Source: Podospora pseudocomata
Lineage: Eukaryota; Ascomycota; Sordariomycetes; Sordariales; Podosporaceae
Length of the DNA: 64,000 nt
Assembly: GCF_035222375.1 (NCBI RefSeq)
Contig: NW_026946363.1
Span: 6,386,001 to 6,450,000 of the forward strand
Reading direction: 5' to 3'
Shown: piece by piece, positions 11,459-23,158 of the stretch
Layout of the letters: each line of letters opens with the position of its first letter
Position numbering within the stretch: position 1 is the first letter of the stretch
Made by a program: the position numbers and the translations under genes
The notes under the pieces: model-generated
The model's input: only the letters and a program-made list of their open reading frames with translations
The model's database searches: none
Told to the model about the DNA's origin: nothing

Positions 11459-14400
11459 GTGGTCCTCTGCCTGGTATCGACGAGGAGCTCGAGGATGGGA
11501 TAGCTAACCAAGCCAATGTGGCAGAGCTGCTAGAGTTGCCACTGTGAGAGAATGATGGTGGTACACGTATCAGTCGACGCCGCACCTAGACTTGCAGCCG
11601 AGGATTGTAGAGATCGTGTACATGCGACTTCCTAGATAGGTATTGTGACCAGTTGCTATGGAGGATACACCTTGGTGGGTATGTTACTTGTGGTATTACA
11701 GTTGTTTTGGAATACCGCTTGCAATGCATCGTTATCGCATCCAAGAGTCGTCTTCTTGATCATGTCGGAAATCTCGAGCAGCATGATGCCATCAATATTC
11801 TTATTCCTCCAATAGAATCCTAAACCATTCAATTGGATAAGCTAACACAAGAGGCCCATTGTTTTACCGCCATGGCCGCTAAGCTGCAGCAAAGCGGTTT
11901 GTTTACTTCCCCTGAAGTGTGGATCTTCGATTCCTCCTTCCACCCTTCCACTACCCAGGTGCCATCGCGCCAAAACTTGGATGAAAGGGAAGATTGATCG
12001 AGCAAGGCAAAAAAGACAAGAAACGGCACAAACATGCCAGTCACAACCAGCCCATTGCAAAACGGGGAAACCGAGAATATAACGACCAGTCACAGTGGCC
12101 CATCACACTGCAAGTGGTGTTACAGTCAATGCCAATATTTTCCCTTTCCGGTTGCGCGACTGCACCACACTTTGCAACGCACACACCAGATGCTGGCCAC
12201 ATTGGAACATCGGCACGAATGCACCGCATGATGGCTACAAGTGAAAGAACTCTCCTTGTCGTGCTGCCGGCCATCGTTACGTCCACAAAGTAGACGTCGC
12301 ACACTAGTGGACCACTTGCTTGCATGAGGGGGCGGCCTGCAATGGCCCAATACCTATGCGGTACCGCCCCAAAAGGAAAATATGGGAGAGGGGATACGCG
12401 GCGTTTTCCATGCGTGTTTCGCCCATGTCTCTCCTGTTTTCATCGGGACCTCCGAAATCGAACACGCACCGGTTCGGCAAACATCATCCTGACAACACGC
12501 CGGCCATGTCATCGCGAAATTGACCTGAAAGATCAACGTAACCTCCATCATCCTTGATGTCATGACACTGAGATGAGATCGCACCACACGACAATGCCGC
12601 ATGGATCTCAAAGGACCCGAACTTCGCGCCGTGGAATTCAAACAACTGGGCTACGTCGTGTACCGCCATTCCACCTGGTCCAAAGTGTCAGAGTGAGGTT
12701 CATAAAGATTGCCAGCCCCGATTTGATACCAAACGGACAGGTGTTTCACCCGAACATACCTTCGGCGCAAGTGATTCTGGTCGGACACAATTTGGTGTCT
12801 TTCAACTCCCATCATCTCAACAGAACTTCGTTCATTTCAGTCCCCATGTTGGTGTTCCCATTGTTGACTCCACTCGTGATAGTTTGACCTCACAACGCCG
12901 GTCCGTGCAACCCCTTACCGACAGCCAGGGGATGGCTCCACAGCAAAGCCATCACAACAAGAACTGCAGAGATTTGATTGAATGCGATGTTCAAACAACA
13001 AAATGTGTATTTTCGGTGGATCGGGGCAGCGGTATCTGGCCGTGGTTTGGCTCTCTCAACAAGGTGCGGCGAACTTGGTTCTGCTGTGCAAGTTAGCGAT
13101 GGCAATGGCCAGCAGAAGAATAACTAACAAAGCAGAAGGGAAACTACTCGTCACTACTTACTGACTATAAAAGCAAGTTTTGATCGGTTACTTAACTCAC
13201 CTGCTTTTTGCACTCCCAGTATCATCAGAAGAACAAGACTAGGCAGCCTTGCGCAAGATGGTCGATGCTGTATTGAGCGGCTGGAAGCATCAGCTGTCTA
13301 GGCCCGCGACACTTTTGCAGTCGGGTTGGTAAGTCAGTCAGCTTCCACAATATCTGTCCCGCATTGTCTCTAACCTCGAGCAAGCCAGCGCCCCGGGGGT
13401 TGGCAGTGGTGTGTCTGTAGAACGGGTACCAGTGACAATGTGTCGACCCATGGCTGGCTGTCCACGCCGCACCCAGGCGTGGTAACCGCTCAGAAGATGT
13501 CACAGTCCTCTGGCTCGTCGAGGAATTGCGTGGCTTGTTGGTGTCTGGCTGGGCAGCGCAATGAAGCGTGTCGAGGGGGGGTCGAGCGTCGGAGAAGGGG
13601 AATCAGCTGAAAGTTCCACTAGGGATGTGGAAACCTTGGAACCTCGGGCTGGGGCGCCTGCATTTTGCCATCTCTGTGGGTGTTGATCGTCGATTAGCGA
13701 ATCGCGATACTTTCCTCTGTGGAACAGTTGGCAACCGCAACCACAAAGGATGGAGGGTAGAGTAAGCTGACCAAAGCAGTAGAATGAGCTTGCACAAGGG
13801 CGAGCAGGCATGGCGGCATCACAGCCACAGCGACCAATATCCTCGAGTTGGGAATTATCCCCGATCCAGCAGGTCAATAGTTCCCTGGGATTGATTATTG
13901 ATTATGACGAGATCACGAAATCATCGCCATGCTGTTGGGTCGCAAGCCCTCCACACTGTCATAGCTTGGCATAACCCGCCGCTCAGGTTCTTGACGCCTC
14001 CCAGATAAGCGGGCTCTTGTCCCTTGCCATCACAACGCCACGATACTGTCCCTCGGGTACTTCGGGCAAAGACGACAGAACGATTCGATAACGACAGTCC
14101 AGATTCGGGAGATACCGAAACATCCATGGGGAGGAAGATGGGCAGCGTGTCGCAAAGGACGCAACCATACCGAATGGAGGAGGTTCGCAGGTGGCATGAA
14201 CGACATGGATCACAGCGGTGTCTGGAAGCATGTCAGATTTCTCCGAAACAATGTGACAGGTAACATACTGGGGCAGTCGACATCTCTCGGATTTGTTGGG
14301 AAGGTTCATGATAAACCCGGGCTCCATGCTCGCAACCTCGTGCTCCTTGTTCGGTGGACTCGGTGTGATCCAGAGTGCGCTTGTAATCCTTTAGATGCAG

Positions 14401-17395
14401 GGTGAACTGAATCAAGTAACGACAAGTTTGGGTTGATATGCGCAGACCGAGATGTCCGAGACGCGAAGTTTGAGCCTGAACGGACCTGAACGGGAATATG
14501 CAAGGTCCAATGTCGTCTATCCACAGCAAAAGATGGCCAAAGGAAGATGGGAGTCGCAGTCAATCGATGTCATGTTGCTGGAGAGAGTCTGAACCGCCCC
14601 TCGGCATCACAACAGCCTATGGCAGTGCCAATGCAGTGGCTTGACGGACGACACAACTTAGGTACCTAGCTCAAAGTCAAACTGCCTGGAGGGAACGAGG
14701 AGAGGTGTCCACTGTTCCCGGGCCATCCTTCTTGCCAACAGACCACCAACGGCCGTGCCTTTGAAAACTCCCGAGGCCAGGATCTAGTTGGGAGCCAATC
14801 TCAAGCTCAGCGGAACAGGCTCCGAACCCTGTTGCCATTCCAAAAACAAAGAAGCCACCCGGGTGAAACCAGCGAAAACGAGTTATCGACGACCTGCTCA
14901 AACACTCAAGACCTACCGATCTTACCTTACCACATCTCGCCCCCGTACCAGCGGCCAACCAACGCTCGGTCAGTCGCGTTCGCCGTTGGAGACCAGACCG
15001 GTACACCACAAGGCCTGGACGAGGCCAACACACGCTCGGAAACTCCCGCAGTCAGTCCAAAAACAAACCGCCAGACCGCCACTGCAGGAACCTCTGCATT
15101 CTATTGTGGGCGAGCCATGGTTCGTGCATTCCACACCCAGACTATCTTGCATATGTCCGGCAGTTCTCGCCCCAAGCTGGCCTTTTGCAGGCAAGTTTTA
15201 TCCTTGCCGACTGGTCACTGGATTTCAAGTTCAATATCCTGCCTGAGCTTGGAGCTTGGAGAACGCCTGTGTCGTCCACCCGCATCGGAGAATCAATGAC
15301 ACCACGGTCCGTCCGCTCATCACCCGGCTGACGGGTCCAACTTTCTAGGGGTCGGCCCGTACGGGGGGGGCTATGTGGCCCGGGGCACTGCTGCTGACGG
15401 TTACATCTGATAGCCCGCCGTCCGTCCCAGCAATACGCAAACAGCGCAAGGCGTGCACCCTATCCCGCAACATGGTCGCGAGCAGAGCGAGTCATGGTTC
15501 CCCAGAGGCCCCGACCGTGCGCATCGTTTTGCACCAACATCCCTCCGTTCGTGGAACCCAGTTGAGTTGACATCCATGAGGGAAGCCAGAGTGGGTGCAC
15601 AGCGTGACGTTGCGCAGCGTCATTAATGGGCCGTCCACAAACGACAGCCATCGTCTTACATGGAACGCAAAGCCGACCTCAACCGAGATGATGAGCGTGG
15701 AACTATCAGCTGTGCTGAATTATGTCCTGGGATGGAATAGAAAGTCTGACGACTCAAAGAGCACAGGTGCGGCACTTGCTCGGGAGGAGCGGGCTCCAGC
15801 TTTGCGCCGCCGAACACAAGCAACAGTTGGTTGGCCTGGTTGGTTCAAGTTAGCGGGCAAACCTCGCAGGAAAGAAGCATTCATTCACATGCGGCCGCCA
15901 GGCGGGCGGACCACCAAGGCCTTCGTCGACGCAGAGGCGTGCAGAGGAATGTGGCATTCTTCTTTTACACGCGCCAGGGGCTTTCTGCTTCACCACCATT
16001 TTGGGAGCGCTGCATACTCGGACGGCACAGCAAATATATCGCCCGTCATTCGCCTCGGCGCTGCCTTAGCCCCGTGGCCTCCGTGGACGTCCGGTACTTG
16101 TCAGACGGACTTGGGGTAAAGATGGTGAGTATGTGAGTGTAGCAGGGAGGGGCCAGGCATGCGTCGTGCCGTTTGCATATTGTGATATCTCTTTATGGGC
16201 GCCAGCCTGGCTTGCTAACTGCCTCTACGGCACATACTCAGCCTCGTATTTCCTGAGGCTTTTTCGACTACACATGGCGACATGGATCCACAGAAGGTGC
16301 ATGTATCTACGTAAGTGAAAAGCTCTCTATCCTCTTCAAGATTCCCTAGTGTATTCTTGGTATTGCTAGCTGGCAGAAGACCCAGAAGAGACAACGTGGC
16401 CGGCCCTCACTCCCAGTCATTGCATAGCATTCGGCCCCAATGTGGATTCAGATAAAACATCTTTGCTCTGAGCAGAAGGAACAAAGTTGTTCATCAAGAC
16501 AAAACAAGTCTGTCCCCTGACAAGGGGGGCTGCTTACTAGTCTGCCAGACGTCGCCCTCTTTGGCCGTTGTCCTCGGCAGTCAGCGTTTCATTAAACAGA
16601 CATCCCTCTCTTGATAGAGGCGGTTGGCCAGGTATGTGCACTATGTAACACCCGTGCGCTTGCATGTCCCGATGATTGTTGATGTGTGGGGGGTGGATCC
16701 AGAGGGACAAAAATGTCGCGGCAACAACAGCTCCTCCTTCGCTTCGTGTCTCGAGCCATGCTAGCTTGATCAGTCACCATCATCACGACTTTCACAGCGA
16801 CTATTTACATTCACTCCACTAGTGGTACTCCGTACCATTACACCTTCCCTGCCGTTTATTATTCATCACCACCGTTTTCCAAGAAAAAAGCCAAGACACG
16901 AACGTTTTTTCCAACCCCATTCAACAATCGGAGCCAAGTCCGAGAAGGGGGAGGAGACAAGGTTGTTGCCTTGAAGCTCGGTGACCCTACACCAGCAGGG
17001 GCTGGGGGGTGTGGGAAACCTGCTCCCGTCATGGGCCGTACCGGTAAGCAGGAAGTGGAGCTAGAAGCGCAAGCCATGGCACCACCTTGTTTGTGCTTGT
17101 TGGAGAAGAACAACAGAGCGGTGATCCGAATGTGACTATCGAAAGGTGGGATGGAGTAATGAAGGGGAGACTTTTTGCTTAGCGTTGTTTTTGTCATGCT
17201 TTGATGATTGCAAGGGTGAGGGATGTCTGCTGTGAGTTTCGGGTCTTGTCCACCTTTGATGATCGACGGTGGGATGAGAAAACCCAATCCTGGTGTTGCT
17301 GTACATCGGTGAGGCCTGAAGAGAGGGGAGAAGGAAAAGAAGTGGGAAGCGGACCCTGCGGACGAGACGGACGCGGTGTGGACGCTAGAGAGAGT

Positions 17396-17422
17396 GGTGT
17401 GTGTGTGTGTGTGTGTGTATGT
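17396..17422. repeat. (GT)n microsatellite
   Basis: Nearly pure GT tract in the gene desert, interrupted by one TAT. Confidence 0.8.
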
Positions 17423-17846
17423 GTGTGGCCCGGTATGTGGGTGTGGTGTGGATGAGTGGATGGGTGAACGGGAGGTGTGTATGGTGCTAATATCGACAAA
17501 CTGTTCGTGAGTGGATAGTTTGGATGGGTGGCATAGCATAGCTTCTTTAGAGGAGGGGAAGCCATGAATAAGTCAAGGTACCTGTTGACTTTACACGTTT
17601 GCAAGTACAGTCACGTCGTTCAAAGGACGCTCGCTTTCTGGGCTATCTGCGACTAGTAGAGGCGGTGCTGGATACCCCCCAGATACTAGACTCTGTACAC
17701 TATTCCATCTGGCCCAGTCTAGCCTCGTCCAGGCATCAGACCCAATCACCAACCTCATGTTGACTCTATGTATCTGTACCAGAACCAAAAAAGAAAGATT
17801 GGTAGACGTGATAACATACGTCTCCTCTGGTATAAACCCCTGAACA

Positions 17847-17879
17847 CACACACACCACACCACACCACACCACACCACA
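17847..17879. repeat. (CACAC/CCACA)n repeat
   Basis: Short (CA)n followed by about five CCACA units. A similar CCACA repeat occurs at 36136-36205, at the other end of the gene-poor region. Confidence 0.8.
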
Positions 17880-18634
17880 AGAGCAAATATCTAGACAAGA
17901 TGTTCATGGGATGGATGTACACCCAAACACAAAAATCTTTCCCCTTTTGGGACACACCTACATGTTCCCTTTCACTTACACAACACACAAGATATCTCAG
18001 AGCAACAGAGCACACCCGCGTGTCGCGACACCTTTTCCCCCCTCCAACGAGCACAGCTGCTTCCTCCCACCCTTCCGTCCCACACGTCTGTCTGACCCTT
18101 CCTCGCCTTCTTTCCCCGTGTCCCCGTGTAGGACCAGAAGGAAGCAAAGTAAGCCGTCTGGGTTGCACCTCGAACCCCCACGTCGGACAAGAGACCAAAG
18201 TTTTGGAAGTCGATCCGACTGTTTCCCATCACGGGGCCAACGGGTTCACCAAGGGGTAGCCGCGCAAGGCAACGAGGCAGTAGACATCCGGGAAAAAAAA
18301 ATGGAAAAAAAATAATAATAATAAAAGGCTGGCGTAACTGTTCCACAACAGGGAACAAGATGTATATATCCTCAACGTCACGAGTTCCGCGCGATCACTC
18401 CCGGTTCGGCCGGGACCAAAACCTTGGTAGGTAGCTATCCGTAGGCAAAATAGCGAGCCTTTCCATTTAGATACACGGTTGCAGATAATGTAAACTTTGC
18501 TGTATGTATGTATGTATGTATGTGTGTGTGTGTGTACAACTTGAATTATATAGATACTATAGCTAAAGAGTCTGGAGAGCTAGGTTAAACGAAACCAAGT
18601 TGTGATATGTTCAAGCCAAAAACACCACTGGAAA

Positions 18635-18638
<4 letters not shown>

Positions 18639-18717
<79 letters not shown>
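18639..18717. repeat. 79-nt (TG)n microsatellite
   Basis: Uninterrupted TG dinucleotide repeat of about 39 units, the longest microsatellite in the window. It lies about 0.7 kb beyond the stop of the minus-strand zinc-cluster gene, so it could be transcribed as (CA)n if the 3' UTR reaches it. Confidence 0.95.
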
Positions 18718-18718
<1 letters not shown>

Positions 18719-19402
18719 TTTTGGCAAAAGACGTTGCATGAACATGATTTGATAACTTCCAAAAAAAAAAACCACAAGACCACCCAAACCAACCAGCACA
18801 AAATCAATCTAAAATGTCCAGAGTGATGACAAGCAAACCAGCAGACAAAAACCTTCCCAGTTACTTGAAGAAGCACAAAATACCACCCCCAACCCGCCGA
18901 AACCAGAGAGATAGATAGATAGAAAAGATACAATATGCAGACAGAGACACCGGAATGTTTGAAAATAGAAAAGCAACATATGAAGCAAAATTGCCAATTT
19001 CGTGATTGGTTGCTGCAAGGTAGACAGAAACTTCAGAATACCACCCACCCGACCCCTCCTCCATGTGCCGAAACCAAGAAATTTCCGTACATACGGAAAA
19101 CACAACGTGAAAAAAAAATGAAAAAAAAAAGGCATACTCACTGCCGTGAGGCAAATCCAAATCTCCCCTCCTCCCTTTCCACCCTCAAATATAGACAGAA
19201 GGGGGAAAAAAAACCAAGAAAAACCAATCTTTGTTCCATTTCCCGCCGGTGCTGGAAAAAGGCAGGTATAAATGAGCTATGCCGTTCCGAAAATCACATA
19301 TTCCACTTCAACGCTAGACATTTGGCGAAAGGTTACTGGGTATATATAAGACATGCAAATTGCTGGTCCTCGCTTTGTCGTGGCGAAAAAATCATATATA
19401 TG

Positions 19403-20758
19403 TTAGGATCTCCGACCCAGTCTCCCGAGCATGTCGCGATCGATCCCGGCGTTAGGACCGCCTCGTTCACGCTCATCCGTGCTGATAAGGTGTCCGAGAC
19501 TCATTGGGTTGGTGGAGGCACCAGAAGGCGGTGAGTGAGCCACCAGAGGCGGCGGCTGCTGAGGGTGCATCGGAGGAGCACTGGGACCGCTGGGACTCGG
19601 CTTTTGAGGAGTTGGGGTCCTGTCCTGGTCGTAGACGCCGTGTTGATACTGGTGATAGCCCGTCGGGGGAGTGCCGTTGCTGTGGTTTGAAGCGGGAGAG
19701 CGTCTTCGCGGATCGTCGTCAGGCGGGTAGTTGGGAGGGCCAGGTCGCAAACTCGGATCGTCTTCAGGTGGGCGGCTTCGTCGGCGACTGCCTTCCCGGT
19801 CGTCGTATGGAGGATACGCAGCTGTGGGCGAATTCAAAGGTGGCGGGTAGTCAGACGGGGGGTGTTGCGGGTAAGGCCGTTGCGGAGGTGGTCCCTGTGA
19901 GCCCGTTGAACCGAGAGGCTGTCCCCACGCTCCAAAGAGGGGTGTTCCGGGAGGCACTCCTCCGGGGAGCGCCTGGACTGGAACGAAGGCGGCTGAGGAA
20001 TTAGAAGATACCGGCTGGAATACGCAGTCGATTCGAAGCTTGTCGCAGTTGGTGCACTTTCCATTTTGCGTGTTCTGGTAACCACTGCAGCGAATCTGAT
20101 TATTTGAAACCAAAGTTAGCAACTCCCGTCCTGATTCCATCTGATTATGCGCGACATGATCCCTTGTTACCTTTCTCTTTCGACAATAGCGGCACGCAAT
20201 CGATGTCCTTTGCCTTGGTGCAGCTTGCTGCTGAGGCGGTGCCTGTTGAGGAGCCCCATAGGGATACGGAGTTCCCGGCGGGTACCTGTAGTATGGATCA
20301 GATCCAGGGGGTGGGTAACTAGGGGGCCTGGACGCGTGTGGAGGCGGCCCGTAGTAAGGGTCATTGTATGGTCTGTGATCGTCATACGGCCTCCTGTCGT
20401 CGTATGGCGGCCGATCATCATAACGCCGTGGCGGCGCGTTCACCGACGGCAAGGGCGGGTATCGTGAGTCTGGAGGTGGCGGAGGATATCCACTAGGTGC
20501 TTGAGGGTCTGCGGGCCAACTCCTTGAATCTTGATATCGCGGGTCTGCAGAATACCCTCGATCTGGATAGCGTGGGTCAGACGGCGGGTACGAAGCTGGT
20601 GGTGGTGGATAAGAAGAGATTGACGGCAAGCTCATGCCGCTCCCCCCAACTGGCGGGAGCCTCCTCCTATCTTCGTCTTCCTCTGGGGGCGGTGGATAAT
20701 GCGAGCTCTCTGGGCCCTCTCGTGGCGGGGGGTACGCCCTTCTGTGATTGTCGGCCAT
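19403..20758 (-). CDS. Pro/Tyr-rich Zn2Cys6 zinc-cluster transcription factor
   Basis: Exon 1 (20758-20171) and exon 2 (20095-19403) give 426 aa. The zinc cluster has Cys189, 192, 199, 210, 213 and 220 with spacing C-X2-C-X6-C-X10-C-X2-C-X6-C, preceded by RQRTSIA; this is the fungal GAL4-type DNA-binding domain. It lies centrally instead of near the N-terminus. The flanks are disordered: residues 1-180 are rich in Pro, Tyr, Asp and Arg with repeated YDDRxPYDD units, and residues 225-426 are Pro/Ser-rich. No fungal-specific transcription factor domain is seen. The 75-nt intron lies exactly between the second and third Cys (GTAACA donor, GCTAAC branch, ATCAG acceptor). It is a multiple of three and free of stops, so retention would insert 25 residues into the zinc cluster. 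Nuclear location and target genes are inference. The gene sits alone in a very large gene-poor region. Confidence 0.87.
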   Translation of the reverse strand: MADNHRRAYPPPREGPESSHYPPPPEEDEDRRRLPPVGGSGMSLPSISSYPPPPASYPPSDPRYPDRGYSADPRYQDSRSWPADPQAPSGYPPPPPDSRYPPLPSVNAPPRRYDDRPPYDDRRPYDDHRPYNDPYYGPPPHASRPPSYPPPGSDPYYRYPPGTPYPYGAPQQAPPQQQAAPRQRTSIACRYCRKRKVTRDHVAHNQMESGRELLTLVSNNQIRCSGYQNTQNGKCTNCDKLRIDCVFQPVSSNSSAAFVPVQALPGGVPPGTPLFGAWGQPLGSTGSQGPPPQRPYPQHPPSDYPPPLNSPTAAYPPYDDREGSRRRSRPPEDDPSLRPGPPNYPPDDDPRRRSPASNHSNGTPPTGYHQYQHGVYDQDRTPTPQKPSPSGPSAPPMHPQQPPPLVAHSPPSGASTNPMSLGHLISTDERERGGPNAGIDRDMLGRLGRRS

Positions 20759-21664
20759 GTCGTATGTTCCAAGGGGCTACTTTGCTTCCCGAGTGGCAAG
20801 GTCAGAAGCCAAATGTTGCCGGATCCTCCACAATCCGACTGATAGTAGCAAGGCTGACCTTTTCCAGCCCCGAACTCTTATGCTGCGTCCGTCACCTTAT
20901 GGAACTCTTGAACTGTGCACAGCGATACAAGGGCTATCTCAGGAGCCTTGAAGCTCAGGCTTAGAAACCTTTCCACTGGTTTGGCGACGGGGGACGTGAT
21001 AGATCCTGGGTCTGGCAGCACGTTGCAAGCGAGAAGAAAAGGGTCAGGCGCGGCGAAAGCGGGAGGAAGTGTGGAATTTAAACCCGTCAAAGGGTTTGTG
21101 CGAGGGGGTGAGGGAGGGATGGTCCTAACGGACCAGGAAAAGGTGGTAAAAGGCGGGTGTATGTATGTCGTGCCGCAACGGAGACTTGGAACGAGCCCTT
21201 TTTTTCAAATGGGCGGGAGCTCCCTTGTTGTTAGAGGTCTGGGTCTGCTGGGTCCCAGAGTTAGTTTGGATTCGAAGCGGGTGGGAAGAACCGGCTGGGC
21301 TGAAAGGAAAAAAACGAGGTACATGTATGTACTCGGTACAGGGGAAATGCAAGCGACTTTGTTACGAAACCGGCAACCCCCAGAGTGAAAATAGAGGAGC
21401 CCCCCTCCCAAGTGCTGTCGTAGCGAATCAAGCACCTTCCCAGCGCATCAACCGACACATTTAGCATTTTTGCTCCCTGCACCTCAGCGGGCAGCAGTGG
21501 ACCGAAGGTAAGTGTTGGCTGACGACTAGCAGGGGTAAGAGGCACTTTGGGTCCAGTAAGGAATTGCAGGAGGAGCGTTTGGGACAAGGGGGGAGTCTAG
21601 AAGGGAGGGGGAGGAGCGGCTGTAAAGAAAGTATGGGGATGAGACGCAAGAGAGGAAACAAGGT

Positions 21665-21720
21665 GTGGGTGAGTGAGTGAGTGAGTGTGTGTGTGAGAGA
21701 GAGAGAGTGTGTGTGTGAGA

Positions 21721-21767
<47 letters not shown>

Positions 21768-21787
21768 TGTGTGTGTGTGTGTCTCTA
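21665..21787. repeat. mixed (GAGT)/(GT)/(GA) microsatellite
   Basis: About 120 nt made of GAGT units, GT runs and a long GA run, then GT again. It lies about 0.9-1.0 kb upstream of the zinc-cluster gene start. On the minus strand, that of the gene, it reads as a polypyrimidine/CA tract. Confidence 0.9.
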
Positions 21788-23110
21788 TGTGCTCATGGCG
21801 TATGTAAAGAGGATGGAGGGGAGGATGTCAGATTGGCCCTGGGGTGTGTGTGCCCGTTGTGTGATGTGAGATGATGTTGCTGCGCACGGCCAACTGCTGT
21901 GCAGACACATCCACCCAAAAGCTGTGGCATTGGATGGTAAAAATGGAAAACCGGACGCAGAAAAACAAATCTGCCGTTGGCCTTGTGTACAGTGGTAGTA
22001 GTTTGGCCCAGTGCAGCAACCCCAACTGCTGGAGCGCACGACACAATGCGAGAAAAAGAAGGATGGACCTTGCCGTTCCTCCTTGCCTGACCGCCCCCCC
22101 ACAAGACATATCCGTCCACTTCTGACGACGGCCGATTCCCCAGGCTAGCTGCGCTCGCTTGGATCAGGTCATGGGCTCTTGAAGGCAGCCCAAGTCGAGA
22201 TGCCGTGGGGGACAATAAGCCAAAGAAGAGAACGAGAGTCAAGTACGTACCTCGAACAGCAACAAAGGACAAGACGTCTCTTGGGCGACGGAGGGTGTAC
22301 AGAAACAGTACCTGCACGGTACGGCACGGCCCAGCGCGGGGCAGAACGGGAAGGGGAGGACAAAGAAGATGGAAATGGTGGTGTTTGCCGCAGCAGAAGA
22401 TTGGCTGCTTCGATGATGCGGTTGTTGCGTGTGCGACTTTTGGCTGTCTTGCCCTGGCTGTGGTGTCGACTGATGTTTGCGAAAAGAGAAAAAAGCAGAC
22501 CAGGTCCAGAAAGGAAAGAGAGCGAGCTTCGAGGTCTACCATAGTTGTGTGTGTCAGTGACCCCATTCGACTGCGCATGTTTGCGATGCACCGCAAATGG
22601 GTTCGGCATGGGCCGGCGCGGAAGGGAGTGTCACTGTACCTCTTTAGGTCCGGCGGCTGAAGATTGCAGTCGACGAAGCGCCAAAGTCAAAAGGCTGTTA
22701 GACGTTAGCTGAGTGGTATGGTGTCTGTCCTGCGTGTCGGTCGCGACCGTTTGTTGCCTGGTGTCTGCGAGAAACAGGAAACAGAAAAGGTGAGAGAGAA
22801 GACAGCAAAGGGCGATCTGATCGATGGAGCAGCAGCATCCGACCTGACTACTGTAGCGCCAACCTCTGACCAACAGACCGATTCGGTCACGCCCGTCTCC
22901 AGCTGCGCGGAACCTGGAAGGGTTTGCAAGAAATGCGAGGCCGAAAAAAAACGGGCTGAGCGGGAACGTGGAGGTGGTGAGGAGGGAGGGCCCAGCACCG
23001 GCTTATGACGGATCGGTGCCGCAGCTTGCTGTTGGAACTTGGGTCACAGGCTCCATTGCTCCATGGCATGGCTCCATCAGCAGCAGGCGGCGCGCGAGAG
23101 GGGAGGGGGG

Positions 23111-23158
23111 GCGTCAGGGCGTCAGGGCGTCAGGGCGTCAGGGTGTCAGGGTGTCAGG
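23111..23158. repeat. 8-nt tandem repeat, six copies
   Basis: Four copies of GCGTCAGG followed by two copies of GTGTCAGG, head to tail. It lies in the gene desert upstream of the zinc-cluster gene. Confidence 0.9.

Larger units (their letters stand above)
11459..19402. other. gene desert, downstream side of the zinc-cluster gene
   Basis: About 7.9 kb in which I find no open frame with a recognisable domain and no convincing exon-intron chain on either strand. Base composition is balanced, unlike RIP-degraded DNA. It contains several microsatellites: (GT)n at 17396-17422, CCACA-type at 17847-17879 and a 79-nt (TG)n at 18639-18717. The last 1 kb (18.4-19.4 kb) may include the 3' UTR of the minus-strand zinc-cluster gene. 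Confidence 0.55.

Noticed and set aside
18602-18933. Open frames reading Cys-Val or Thr-His repeats
   Set aside because: They are translations of the (TG)n microsatellite and not genes.
11459-19402. Possible biosynthetic gene cluster regulated by the zinc-cluster protein
   Set aside because: No enzyme-coding gene is visible near the regulator on either side.
23111-23158. Possible CRISPR-like array
   Set aside because: Eight-base head-to-tail units without spacers; a simple minisatellite in a eukaryote.
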